Shown here in pieces: positions 33,209-41,674 of a stretch of 64,000 nt of DNA (its first letter is position 1; every line of letters begins with the position of its first letter). The notes under the pieces were generated by a model. It was not told where the DNA came from. It did no database searches and worked only from the letters and a program-made list of their open reading frames with translations. The DNA lies in assembly GCF_012027725.1 (NCBI RefSeq), contig NZ_SJOU01000006.1, forward strand, positions 84,783 to 148,782, in the 5' to 3' direction. A program made the position numbers and the translations under genes. Source of the stretch: Olsenella sp. SW781 (GTDB taxonomy: Bacteria > Actinomycetota > Coriobacteriia > Coriobacteriales > Atopobiaceae).

Positions 33209-33337
33209 ATGACGACTCCTCATGACGGAATGTGGCATGCGGGGTCGATTGTACTCTTTGCCGGACCGCGCGTCCTTCTCGCCGCGCGCCCTTCTCGCCG
33301 CGCGTCGATCCCCGGCCTGACCCGGCTCGCCCCCCTG

Positions 33338-33462
33338 CTTAGGTGAGCAAACTCCTTGAATCATCGCCGCTCACCTAAGCGAGAAGGACGTGAGCCAGCA
33401 GCGGAAACGCGACTCACCTAAGAAAACCGTGCAGGATGGTTAACGAAATTTGCTCACCTAAG
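33338..33462. repeat. CTTAGGTGAG four-box element, copy 1
   Basis: Four copies of CTTAGGTGAG(C/T) (33338 forward; about 33369, 33412 and 33452 inverted) in 125 bp, with a conserved CCGTGCA(A/G)GAT segment between the last two. Upstream of metG, in a 365-bp gap without genes. Copies at 45174 and 48077. GCGAGAAGGACG joins two of its boxes (33379). Confidence 0.88.
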
Positions 33463-33573
33463 CGGCGGCGGGAGACGGACGGCAGTGGGAGACGGGCGGC
33501 GAGGCAGGGCGGGCGCAGCGGGGCGCGGCGGCGGGAGGCAGGCAGGGGATGACGTGTCGGAACGGAGCGGCGG

Positions 33574-34437
33574 CTAGCGCGTCGCGGACGCGGCGGCTAC
33601 CACGGCGTCGTACGCTTCGGAACGAGAGAGCCTGAAGGTCTTCGCAATCCGCTTGGCGAGCGTGCTCTTGGGCTCCCCCGCCTCGAGCCCGGCGGCTATC
33701 TCCTCCTCGAGCGGGCGGGCGGGCCCGGCGTCCTGCGCGCGGCGACCCTCGAGCTCCTCTGCGCTCGGCGCCGAGATCACGATGACGCACTCGCCGCGGA
33801 CCTCGCCGCGCGCGGCCACCTCCGCCGCGAGCTCCGTCGCCTCTCCGCGCACGACCTCCTCGTGCAGCTTGGTGAGCTCGCGCACGAGCGCGACGCGGCG
33901 CCCGGGAAAGGCCTCGGCGACGTTGGCGAGGGTGTCAGCCACGCGGCGAGGGGACTCGTAGATGACAAGCGTCCCCGGGATCGGCGCCAGCTCCGCCAGG
34001 CGAGCGAGCTGCGCCCCGCGCCGCCGCGGCAGGAAGCCCTCGAAGAAGAAGTGCTCGCTCGCGAGGCCCGACGCCACGAGCGCGCAGGTCACGGCACTCG
34101 GACCCGGAATCACCTCGACGGGCAGCCCCGCGTCGAGCGCGGCGTCCACGAGGCGCTGTCCCGGGTCGGACACGCCCGGCATGCCGGCGTCCGAGACAAA
34201 GGCAACGCGCTCGCCGGCGGCGACGCGCTCCAGCACGCCCGCGAGGCGGGCGTCCATGACGTTCGCGTCGCAGCGCTCGAGGCGCGCGGAGAGGCCGAAG
34301 GCGCTCATGAGCCGGCCCGTCACGCGCGTGTCCTCGCAGAGCACCGCGTCGGCCTCCCCGAGCACCCGCCGCACGCGCGGCGAGGCGTCCTCGAGGTTGC
34401 CGATGGGGGTGCCGACGACGCTCAGGACTCCCGGCAT
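33574..34437 (-). CDS. rsmI: 16S rRNA 2'-O-ribose C1402 methyltransferase
   Basis: A 287-residue tetrapyrrole-methylase-fold enzyme: VVGTPIGNLEDASPR at the start, CEDTRVTGRLM, FVSDAGMPGVSDPG, IPGPSAVTCALVASGL and YESPRRVADTL. It 2'-O-methylates C1402 of 16S rRNA. A C-terminal helical domain (about 235-287, STLAKRIAKTFRLSRSEAYD) is the usual extension. Start ATG overlaps the stop of the GH5-like gene (TGATG). Confidence 0.95.
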   Translation of the reverse strand: MPGVLSVVGTPIGNLEDASPRVRRVLGEADAVLCEDTRVTGRLMSAFGLSARLERCDANVMDARLAGVLERVAAGERVAFVSDAGMPGVSDPGQRLVDAALDAGLPVEVIPGPSAVTCALVASGLASEHFFFEGFLPRRRGAQLARLAELAPIPGTLVIYESPRRVADTLANVAEAFPGRRVALVRELTKLHEEVVRGEATELAAEVAARGEVRGECVIVISAPSAEELEGRRAQDAGPARPLEEEIAAGLEAGEPKSTLAKRIAKTFRLSRSEAYDAVVAAASATR

Positions 34438-35480
34438 CAGACGATCATCCCGCGCTCGAAGGTGGCGAGCGCCACGCGAGCGTCCCAGCTCGCGAGCTTG
34501 CCGGAGGTCTTCCAGGTGTTGAAGAACCAGGCGGGGCACTTCTCGTACGCGCCGATCTGCTCAGAGGTGTAGACGCGCTCGAGCGCGATGCGGCCCTCGG
34601 GCGTCATCTGGGAGTCCGCGATCGGCAGCGACGACGACCACTTGCCAACCATGACCTGCATGCCGGAGCGGCGGGCGTCATGGACGCGCTTCTCGAGCGC
34701 GGCCACGAGCCGGCGCACGCCGGCGGGGCCGGAGACGTCCACGTGGACGCTCGGGCGGTCAAGGTGGCAGTCGAGCCAGACGTTCCTGTAGTGGCGCTGG
34801 GCCATGAAGCGGCCCCACCCGCCGGGGAAGGCGGCGTCGGGCATGATGACCACGGGGTCCTCGCCCGCGGCGTTGCGCACGAGCTCGTAGGCCTCGCGGT
34901 AGTAGTTGCGCAGGCGGTGTATGGGCACGCCGTCGGTGAGCATGAGGCCGTGGCGGACCTGGACCACCGGGTCGTCGGCGAGCTCGATCCCAAAGAATCC
35001 CACGCGCGAGGCGTAGCGCCTGGAGAGGGCGTATACCACGTCGAGCATCTCCTCGCGCGTGACGTGGCAGTCGGCGTTGTCGGGGGAGGTGCCGTTGTCC
35101 GTGTGGGGCGCGCCCGGGCTTATCGCCAGCGCGAAGATGACCTTGAGGCCGATCTCCTCCGCCCAGTCGAGCGCCTGGTCGACGAGCTCGATGCAGCCGA
35201 CGTACGGGCCGGGCTCGGGGCCATCGTCCCCGTAGACGTACCAGGGGACGGGCAGGCGCACGGCGTTGAAGCCACGCGAGGCGATCTTGACGAACTCGTC
35301 GCGCGTCACGAACTCGCGCCGGTGCGCGCGGACGCAGTCGGCGTAGCGCCGCTCCCCGAGCGCCGTGACGAGCGACTCCTCGTCCAGCGCGCCGGCGCCG
35401 GCGAAGAGCTCGGGGGTGACCCACGACTCGAGCGTCAGCCATCCGGTAAGGTTGACTCCGTGCAGGGAACGATCGCCCAT
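34437..35480 (-). CDS. GH5-like protein lacking both catalytic glutamates
   Basis: A 347-residue TIM-barrel resembling exo-beta-1,3-glucanases of family GH5: HGVNLTGWLTLESWVTPELF at the start, FVKIASRGFNAVRLPVPWY, NYYREAYELVR and a conserved WLDCHLD. In active members the acid/base Glu lies in NEP and the nucleophile Glu in GEWS. Here these read ADDP (169-171, Asp170) and GKWS (Lys280). Loss of both glutamates predicts no hydrolysis. No signal peptide, so cytoplasmic. It directly precedes rsmI, overlapping by one base. A sugar-sensing or scaffold role is possible; function unknown. Confidence 0.8.
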   Translation of the reverse strand: MGDRSLHGVNLTGWLTLESWVTPELFAGAGALDEESLVTALGERRYADCVRAHRREFVTRDEFVKIASRGFNAVRLPVPWYVYGDDGPEPGPYVGCIELVDQALDWAEEIGLKVIFALAISPGAPHTDNGTSPDNADCHVTREEMLDVVYALSRRYASRVGFFGIELADDPVVQVRHGLMLTDGVPIHRLRNYYREAYELVRNAAGEDPVVIMPDAAFPGGWGRFMAQRHYRNVWLDCHLDRPSVHVDVSGPAGVRRLVAALEKRVHDARRSGMQVMVGKWSSSLPIADSQMTPEGRIALERVYTSEQIGAYEKCPAWFFNTWKTSGKLASWDARVALATFERGMIV

Positions 35481-35557
35481 GTCACACCTTCGCCTCCCGC
35501 GGCCGCGGGGCCGCATCGCCCTTTCCGCATCCCCCTTCCCTGAGTATAGGCTGAATC

Positions 35558-35986
35558 CTACGCCCCGTCCCGGACATATGTGGCGCAATTGAGCGGCGTC
35601 TCGTAGACGTCCACCTGCGAGCACGGGAGGCCTCGCTCGCACAGGCGGTCGCAGAAGTGCCGGGCGAGGTTCTCGGCCGTGGTGCGGAAGGGCAGCAGCT
35701 TGAGCGAGAAGCCCTCGCCCTCGAGCGCCTCGATCGTGGCCGGGCCGAGCGTCCCCTCCTCCACGAGGAAGGTGTGGTCGAACTCCTCGGCGAGGTCGCG
35801 CAGGGCGCGCTTGAAGACGCCGAAGTCCATGACCATGTCGCGCTGGGTCCCCTCCGCGCCGAGCTCGGGCGCGCTGAGGTACGCCACGACGCGCCAGCGG
35901 TGCCCGTGGAGGTTCTCGCACTTGCCGTAGTAGTCCGCGAGGAAGTGGGCCGAGTCGAAGCTCGCCTCGCTCTTGAGTCCGTACAT
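35558..35986 (-). CDS. 6-pyruvoyl tetrahydropterin synthase/QueD family
   Basis: A 142-residue enzyme of the QueD/PTPS family. Zinc ligands are His14 in FDSAHFL and His27 and His29 in ENLHGHRW, with Cys24 as the catalytic residue; DFGVFKRALRDLAEEFDHTFL and VYETP complete the active site. QueD makes 6-carboxy-tetrahydropterin for queuosine. No queC, queE or queF is near, so either the pathway genes lie elsewhere or it serves another pterin route. TATAGT at 36047-36052 (minus) is a plausible -10. Confidence 0.88.
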   Translation of the reverse strand: MYGLKSEASFDSAHFLADYYGKCENLHGHRWRVVAYLSAPELGAEGTQRDMVMDFGVFKRALRDLAEEFDHTFLVEEGTLGPATIEALEGEGFSLKLLPFRTTAENLARHFCDRLCERGLPCSQVDVYETPLNCATYVRDGA

Positions 35987-36056
35987 GGGTGTCCTCCCGT
36001 CGTGTCCCTGGCGGCCGGGGGCCTGCCGCGGCCCCGTGCCTCACGCACTATAGACA

Positions 36057-36120
36057 GAGTGACGGGTTTTGGACGGACGAAGGCCCCTGAGGGCGATCAT
36101 TCGTCCAAAATCCGTCACTC
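36057..36120. repeat. Imperfect hairpin GAGTGACGGRTTTTGGACG
   Basis: Arms 36057-36080 and 36101-36120 pair with one mismatch and one bulge. It lies between divergent queD and the transglutaminase-like gene, so a terminator role is not obvious; it overlaps the probable queD promoter. Confidence 0.7.
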
Positions 36121-36129
36121 GGCCGGAGC

Positions 36130-36212
36130 GCGGCCGTCGGGGGGCCGGGGCGCGGCCGTCAGGGGGCACGCCGCCGGGGCCTGCCGGGGGGCACGCCGCC
36201 GGGGCCTGCCGG
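36130..36212. repeat. GC-rich direct repeats
   Basis: GCGCGGCCGTC occurs twice and GGCACGCCGCCGGGGCCTGC twice (about 36166 and 36190) upstream of the transglutaminase-like gene. No other content is seen in this part of the gap. Confidence 0.7.
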
Positions 36213-36300
36213 TGGGGCTGCCACATCCCCACGCGTGACGCGGCGTCGTCAGCGGAGTACCATAGTCGGTCGCAACCGCGCGACGACCCAAGGAGACCCC

Positions 36301-38862
36301 ATGCCGCTTTCCGAGCAGCTCGCCACCTATGCCGCCCGCCGCTTCGACGCCCGCCGCGCCCTTCTGGGAGAGCGGGCCGGGAAGGCCGAGGCGCTCTTCC
36401 CCGCGCTCGCGCCCGACGAGGCCGTGCTCCTGCGCTACCACCTGGCCACGCTGCCGCTCACGGACGCCGTGGACGCGCCGCTCGAGGTCCTTCTCGCCTT
36501 CGCGCGCCATGCCCTCGTGCTCCGCGAGGGACCGGCGGCGGACCTGCCCGAGGACCTCTTCGTCCACTACGTGGCCACAGCGCGCGTCAACAACGAGCCG
36601 CTCCAGGACTGCCGGGGCGCCCTCTGGGAGGAGCTTGCGCCGCGCGTGGCCGGACTCGACCCCGAGCGCGCCGTCATCGAGGTCAACTACTGGTGCGCCG
36701 AGATGGCCACGTATCAGTCCACGGACGGCCGCACCCTCGGGGCGCCCGGCGTCATCGCGGGCGCGGCGGGGCGCTGCGGCGAGGAGTCGACGCTCCTCGT
36801 GACGGCGCTGCGCGCGGTGGGCATCCCCGCCCGACAGCTCTACGTGCCCTGGTGGGCGCACTGCGACGACAACCACGCCTGGGTGGAGGCCTGGGCGGGC
36901 GGCCGCTGGCACTACCTCGGCGCGTGCGAGCCCGAGGAGGCGCTCGACCGCGGCTGGTTCACCGCCGCCTCGGGGCGCGCGCCCATGGTGGCCACGCGGC
37001 TCTTCTCGGACTTCGGCTGCGACCCGGCCGACGTGGTGGGCCGCGCGGGCTGCACCGTCCTCGTCAACGTGACGGGGAGCTACGCCGCCACGACGCGCCT
37101 CTCCGTGCGCGTGGCGCTCCCGGACGGCGCGCCCGCCGCGGGGGCCACCGTGGCCTTCGAGGTGCTCAACATGGCCGGGTGGCGCCCGCTCTCCGTGCTC
37201 ACGGCGGACGAGGAGGGCCGCTGCTCGGTGGAGCTGGGGCTGGGGAGCGTGCGCGCGCACGCCTCGGCCGGCGCGCTCATGGCCGAGAAGGACGTGGACA
37301 CGGCGGAGGTCTCCGAGGTGGAACTCGTGCTCGCCACCGCCGAGACGCCCGAGGCCGCGGACGCCTGGCATGACGTGGACGTCCGCGCGCCCGAGGACCA
37401 CCCCGCGCCCTCCCAGCCGCTCTCGCCCGAGGCCGCGGCGCGCGGGCGCGTGCGCAAGGCCGTGGCGGACGAGTCGCGTGGGATGCGTGTCGTGGCCATG
37501 CGCTCGCACGCCGAGCAGCTCGCCCGCCAGGCGGCGCTCGTCCGCCCGGACGACGACGCCGAACTCGTGGCCCACATCCTCGAGGCCGCGCGCGGCAACG
37601 CCGACGCCGTCTACGAGTTCCTCGCCGCGGGCGCGGAGCCGGAGCGCCTGGCGCTTCTCGCCACGCTTGCCGAGAAGGACTACCTGGACGCCGACCCCGC
37701 CCTCCTGGAGGGCCATCTCCGCGCCGCGCTCGCGAGCCGCGACAAGAACCTCGATCGCGAGACCTGGGAGCGCTACGTCCTCTGCCCGCGGATCGGCCTC
37801 GAGCACCTGAGCGCCTGGCGGCCCGCCTTCCCCGGCGCGCTGCCGGAGGAGCTCGCCCGCCTGATCGCGGACGACGCGTGCGCCGCGTGGGCGTGGCTTG
37901 CCGGGCGCATGTCCTTCTCACCCGCCGAGCACCTGGCCAAGCTCGTGGGCACGCCCGCAGGTGCGCTCGCGTGCGGCGAGGCCTCCGAGGTGACGCTGCG
38001 GACGCTCTTCGTGGCCGCGTGCCGCAGCCTCGGGGTGCCCGCGCGCCTGGCGCCCGCCGACGGGCGCGCCGAGGTGCTCGCGGATGGGCGCTGGGCCTGC
38101 GTCGAGGGCAAGGCCGCGAGCGAGCGCACCTGGCCGCTCTGCGTGAGCTCTCCCGAAGGCGCCCCGCTCGTCTACGGCACCGACTGGGGGCTCGCGCGCC
38201 TGGGCCGCGCCATGCAGGTGGGCGGCCAGGAGCTCTGGGGCTTCCACCAGCTCGACCTCTGGGGCTGCGATCCTACCGCGCTTGAGGTGCCGGCCGGGAC
38301 CTACCGCCTCACCACCACGACGCGCCTGCCCAACGGCAACCAGCAGGCCGCCGAGCTCGTATTCACCGTGGACGGGCCCGCCGAGGTCCGCGCCCGCCGG
38401 CGCGCCCCGCGCCCGGAGGACATGCTCCAGCGCATCCCGCTCCCCGACGCCGCGCCGCTGCTCGGCGGGCGCGGCGGCCTTGCGCTCCTGGCGTTCCTGG
38501 AGCCGGCGGGGGAGCCGACGGAGCACCTGCTGAACGAGCTCGCGGACGCGGCGGGGGTCGTCGCGGCGGCGGGGCTCTCCCTCACGCTCGTGACCCGCGA
38601 GGACGCGGCGGGCGACCCCACCCTCGCCCGCGCGCTCGCGGCGCTGGATGCGGCCGGCGTGCCCGTGACCCTCGCGCGCGACGACTTCTCCGAGCTGCCG
38701 GAGCGCCTCGCGCGCCGCATGTTCGCCAACCCGGAGCTGCTGCCGCTAGCGGTCCTCGTTGACGCGCGGCCGGCGGCGGAGGCGCCCGTGGGGCTCTTCG
38801 CGCGCGGCGGCTACGCCGTGGGCACCGTAGAGCTCGTGCTGCGCCTCGCCGCGCTGGCGTAG
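36301..38862 (+). CDS. Large transglutaminase-like (cysteine protease fold) protein
   Basis: An 853-residue protein. Residues 145-225 form a transglutaminase-like core: Cys159 in GRCGEESTLLVTALRAVG, His192 in DDNHAWVEAW, then YLGACEPEE with an acidic third residue. The preceding helical part (1-140) and following Ig-like beta domains (about 250-355) accompany it in a Firmicutes/Actinobacteria family of unknown substrate. A second degenerate transglutaminase-like unit may lie near 575-660. No signal peptide is seen, so it is probably cytoplasmic. AAGGAG precedes the ATG; a strong terminator follows. Confidence 0.78.
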   Translation: MPLSEQLATYAARRFDARRALLGERAGKAEALFPALAPDEAVLLRYHLATLPLTDAVDAPLEVLLAFARHALVLREGPAADLPEDLFVHYVATARVNNEPLQDCRGALWEELAPRVAGLDPERAVIEVNYWCAEMATYQSTDGRTLGAPGVIAGAAGRCGEESTLLVTALRAVGIPARQLYVPWWAHCDDNHAWVEAWAGGRWHYLGACEPEEALDRGWFTAASGRAPMVATRLFSDFGCDPADVVGRAGCTVLVNVTGSYAATTRLSVRVALPDGAPAAGATVAFEVLNMAGWRPLSVLTADEEGRCSVELGLGSVRAHASAGALMAEKDVDTAEVSEVELVLATAETPEAADAWHDVDVRAPEDHPAPSQPLSPEAAARGRVRKAVADESRGMRVVAMRSHAEQLARQAALVRPDDDAELVAHILEAARGNADAVYEFLAAGAEPERLALLATLAEKDYLDADPALLEGHLRAALASRDKNLDRETWERYVLCPRIGLEHLSAWRPAFPGALPEELARLIADDACAAWAWLAGRMSFSPAEHLAKLVGTPAGALACGEASEVTLRTLFVAACRSLGVPARLAPADGRAEVLADGRWACVEGKAASERTWPLCVSSPEGAPLVYGTDWGLARLGRAMQVGGQELWGFHQLDLWGCDPTALEVPAGTYRLTTTTRLPNGNQQAAELVFTVDGPAEVRARRRAPRPEDMLQRIPLPDAAPLLGGRGGLALLAFLEPAGEPTEHLLNELADAAGVVAAAGLSLTLVTREDAAGDPTLARALAALDAAGVPVTLARDDFSELPERLARRMFANPELLPLAVLVDARPAAEAPVGLFARGGYAVGTVELVLRLAALA

Positions 38863-38883
38863 CGGGCGGACCGGTCCCGCAAG

Positions 38884-38950
38884 GCGCGCCCTCTGCCGGA
38901 CGTTCTTCTCGCCATCTGCGACGATGCGGGAGAAAGCGCAGAGGGCGCGC
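38884..38950 (+). terminator. Terminator with GAGAAG word in the loop
   Basis: Arms GCGCGCCCTCTGC (38884-38896) and GCAGAGGGCGCGC (38938-38950) followed by TTTT. The loop contains CGTTCTTCTCGCC, so the uptake-like word is displayed in the hairpin. Confidence 0.8.
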
Positions 38951-39048
38951 TTTTGCCGCGCGCTGGCCCGGGTGCATACCGCGTTGCCACGACGTAGGGA
39001 CGCGCGCTCGTGTACGCTTCCGGTAATCGGCTGCGGAGAGGAGGCGGC

Positions 39049-40299
39049 ATGATTCCCACGGCGTCGCAGGAGGCGGAGCGCGACTTCCGCGAGCGCGGGC
39101 TCACCGGGCGCGAGGCCGACGCGGCGCGCTCGGCGCTTTCCGGCATGACGGCCGCGGCCGCGGCGCGCGAGATGGGCGTGAGCTCCTCCACCGTCGGGAA
39201 CTTCCGCCAGCGCGCCTATCGCAAGCTCGGCGTGACGAGCGCGCGTGAGCTCGCGGCCCAATACGGCCGGCAGCGCGAGGAGGGCCGCGCGGCCGGCGAC
39301 TCCCGCGCGGCCCTCCTCGCGCGCGGGCTCTCCCAGACCCAGTCCGACGTGCTCTCCCTTGTCGCGGAGGGCCTCTCGACGGACGAGGTGGCCGAGAGGC
39401 TGAGCGTCGCCCCGGGGACGGTGAGCTCGGCCCGCGCGACGGGATACCGCATGCTCGGCGTGCACTCCCGCGAGGAGCTCGCCGCCCTCCTCGAGCGCGA
39501 GGCCGCCGCCCCGCGCCGCCGGCGCGCCGCGCGCCTCGCGGCCGCGTGCCTGGCGGCGGTTATGGTCGTCGCCGCGGCGGTGACGGTGACGTCGTATCTC
39601 GGCTCGCAGCCGCCCGCCGTGGTGGAGACCGAGTTCGGCGAGGTGCCCAACGTAGTTGGCATGGACCCCCAGAGCGCGTGGGAGGTGCTCGTCGCCGAGG
39701 ACTACTTCCCCGTCATCCAAGAGTCGCGCTCCACCGAAAGCCCGGGGACGGTGGTGGACGTCGACGTGCAGGCGCTTCCCGAGAACATGGGCATCTCGAT
39801 GCCCCTCGACCCAAGCGGCACTGTCCACGCCGAGCTCAATGAGACGCCATGGAAGGCGGAGGCAATCCTCAGTGTCTCGGGCCTACGGAAGATTCCCAAT
39901 ATCACCCTCAACTGCTCCGAGCGCGATGCCCGGAAGCTACTTGAGGATGCGGGCTTCTCGAACGTGGAGGTTGCATACCAAGGGGACGTAGACCCGAGCG
40001 ACAATCGGGTCATCCTTGCGCGGCCCACCTCCGGATCCTGGGCGTCTCCCAACGAGCCGGTGGAGCTTACCGTCACGAGCGACGTCACGGTGCCCGACGT
40101 GCTTGGCATGACGCCCCTCGACGCCTCGAGTGAGCTCGTCCTAGCGGGCTTCTCCCCCGATCCATACATAACTGAGTGGAGCTACAGCACAAGCGACAAG
40201 GGCACGCCCGTCGCAATCGCCACCGACCCGATGTGTGGCGAGACCGCACGTGTGGGAGACACAGTGCGCATCATCTTCGACCGCCCGCTGGAAGAGTAG
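39049..40299 (+). CDS. Tandem LuxR-HTH, membrane helix, PASTA-domain protein
   Basis: A 416-residue protein with an unusual order: a LuxR-type helix-turn-helix at 17-72 (LTGREADAARSAL, SSSTVGNFRQRAYRKLGV), a second at 92-148 (LSQTQSDVLSLVAEGLSTDE, APGTVSSARATGYRMLGV), basic RRRRAAR, one membrane helix (about 162-184), then three PASTA-like repeats outside: 197-264 (EVPNVVGMDPQSAWEVL), 279-343 (KIPNITLNCSERDARKLLED) and 346-411 (VTVPDVLGMTPLDASSELV). PASTA domains bind peptidoglycan fragments or beta-lactams in PknB/StkP kinases; here the kinase is replaced by DNA-binding domains, suggesting a one-component envelope sensor. GGAGAGGAGG precedes the ATG. First of three genes. Confidence 0.85.
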   Translation: MIPTASQEAERDFRERGLTGREADAARSALSGMTAAAAAREMGVSSSTVGNFRQRAYRKLGVTSARELAAQYGRQREEGRAAGDSRAALLARGLSQTQSDVLSLVAEGLSTDEVAERLSVAPGTVSSARATGYRMLGVHSREELAALLEREAAAPRRRRAARLAAACLAAVMVVAAAVTVTSYLGSQPPAVVETEFGEVPNVVGMDPQSAWEVLVAEDYFPVIQESRSTESPGTVVDVDVQALPENMGISMPLDPSGTVHAELNETPWKAEAILSVSGLRKIPNITLNCSERDARKLLEDAGFSNVEVAYQGDVDPSDNRVILARPTSGSWASPNEPVELTVTSDVTVPDVLGMTPLDASSELVLAGFSPDPYITEWSYSTSDKGTPVAIATDPMCGETARVGDTVRIIFDRPLEE

Positions 40300-40334
40300 C
40301 CTCATCCCCCAATGTGCAACCCCAAGGAGGCCCC

Positions 40335-40787
40335 ATGTTCCCCTCCAGCCTCTCGCCGGAGACGTGCCCCAACCCGCTTGAGCTCTTGTCGAGCTTCTTT
40401 GGCGTCGTCGTAGTCCTCTCCCCCTTCTATGGCCTGCCCCTCCTCGTGGGCGTGCTCCTGTGGGAGCGCTCCGCTCGCAAGAGCCATCCGGGAGTCAGCC
40501 GGCTCGTGCGGGACGCCTCCTTCGTCAACCTCATCCTGGCCCCGCTCGCGTTTGGCGTGACGTACGGAATCGCGCACGCGCTCTCCTGGAGCTACCAGGC
40601 GCCCTTCTGGCTTGGAATCGGCTTCTGCGGGCTCTGGGCGGCGAGCCTCGTCCTCTTCTTCATCGACCAGCTGCGACTCGACCCGTCGGTACAGGAGACG
40701 CACCGCGACATGCTCCCCGGCTTCTTCGGCGCCGTCTGGGCACTCCCGCTGCTTATTGTTGTACTCTTAATGCTCAGAATCATGTAG
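40335..40787 (+). CDS. Four-helix integral membrane protein
   Basis: A 150-residue membrane protein with helices at about 18-42, 62-82, 90-112 and 127-148. No family is recognised. AAGGAGG precedes the ATG; it starts 35 bases after the LuxR-PASTA gene and ends 15 bases before a lipoprotein gene, so the three probably form an operon. Function unknown, perhaps an envelope partner of the sensor. Confidence 0.75.
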   Translation: MFPSSLSPETCPNPLELLSSFFGVVVVLSPFYGLPLLVGVLLWERSARKSHPGVSRLVRDASFVNLILAPLAFGVTYGIAHALSWSYQAPFWLGIGFCGLWAASLVLFFIDQLRLDPSVQETHRDMLPGFFGAVWALPLLIVVLLMLRIM

Positions 40788-40802
40788 GGGACGGAGGTTC
40801 TG

Positions 40803-41366
40803 ATGAGGCTCCTCAAGGCCGCGCTCGTCTGTGCCACGCTCGCCACCTCGCTGCTGCTCGTGGGATGCGGCGGCACTCAGGCAGCAGATCCCGAGCCCGC
40901 ATCGGAGGAGCCGCCGGCCGAGACGGTCGTTGAGGACGAGGAAGCGCAGCCTGACGGCGAGGCCCTCGTGGAGGAGATCCTCAGCAGGAACGACTACGAG
41001 CCCAAGGACGTGGAGCCCGACGAGGACGTCATGGCCTCGATGACGTGCGTGCCGCTCACGCAGGAGCAGCTCGAGTCCCTCACCCTCCGCTTTGGCATCT
41101 TCGACCGGGGCGTCTCCGTGGACGTCGCCGAGAAGGACGGCGTGACGTGGAAGGTCGTCGCCCTGCAGCAGACCGCAGCGGACGGGACGCTCACGCGGCT
41201 CGCCTACCTCACCGACGCCGTCGACCTCGGGTGGGGCGAGGGCGAGACGTGGATCGAGCTCGAGAGCGGAGACCCCTGGCGCAACGTCGACTGGGACGAC
41301 GAGCTGCTCGTGCGCGGCCAGTCCGCCCTCGCGCTGGCGCAGGAGTGGCTTTCCGAGGGGGCGTAG
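40803..41366 (+). CDS. Lipoprotein in the LuxR-PASTA operon
   Basis: A 187-residue lipoprotein: signal LLKAALVCATLATSLLLVGC with lipobox LVGC, an acidic Pro/Glu linker, then a soluble domain of about 130 residues (ILSRNDYEPKDVEPDEDVMA, TWKVVALQQTAADGTLTRLAYLTDA) that I cannot assign. GGAGG precedes the ATG. Its extracytoplasmic location matches the PASTA side of the first gene product. Confidence 0.75.
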   Translation: MRLLKAALVCATLATSLLLVGCGGTQAADPEPASEEPPAETVVEDEEAQPDGEALVEEILSRNDYEPKDVEPDEDVMASMTCVPLTQEQLESLTLRFGIFDRGVSVDVAEKDGVTWKVVALQQTAADGTLTRLAYLTDAVDLGWGEGETWIELESGDPWRNVDWDDELLVRGQSALALAQEWLSEGA

Positions 41367-41406
41367 GCACCCCTCGGGCCTCACGGGACCCCATCCGGCG
41401 AGCCGC

Positions 41407-41535
41407 TGACGATTGTCGGTGATTTTCTGTGGGAAGCCCGTCAACTGGCCGATTCGCCAACCCGTCTACCTGCCCTTTTGCAGCCGAAAAACGCCCGCTA
41501 CTTCGCCCGCCCTCCAAAAATCACCGACAATCGTC
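41407..41535. repeat. Long-spaced inverted repeat TGACGATTGTCGGTGATTTT
   Basis: Arms 41407-41427 and 41515-41535 are inverted copies of about 20 bases separated by roughly 87 bases. It lies between the convergent lipoprotein and ricT genes, together with the ricT terminator. Nothing else is seen in this 308-bp gap. Confidence 0.8.
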
Positions 41536-41612
41536 ACCACGCCTCCCCCCATGGGTCGACCGACCCGAGGCGGGCCAACTCCACCCCAGCCCCTTACCTG
41601 TTCAAACGCAAC

Positions 41613-41642
41613 GAGGCCCCGAGCCAAAGCGCTCGGGGCCTC
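41613..41642 (-). terminator. Terminator of the tmk-holB-ricT operon
   Basis: GAGGCCCCGAGC / GCTCGGGGCCTC, a perfect 12-bp stem with a 6-base loop, 33 bases beyond the ricT stop codon. Confidence 0.8.
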
Positions 41643-41674
41643 AAATCGATCGGAAGCAAAGGGGCGGCGAAGGC

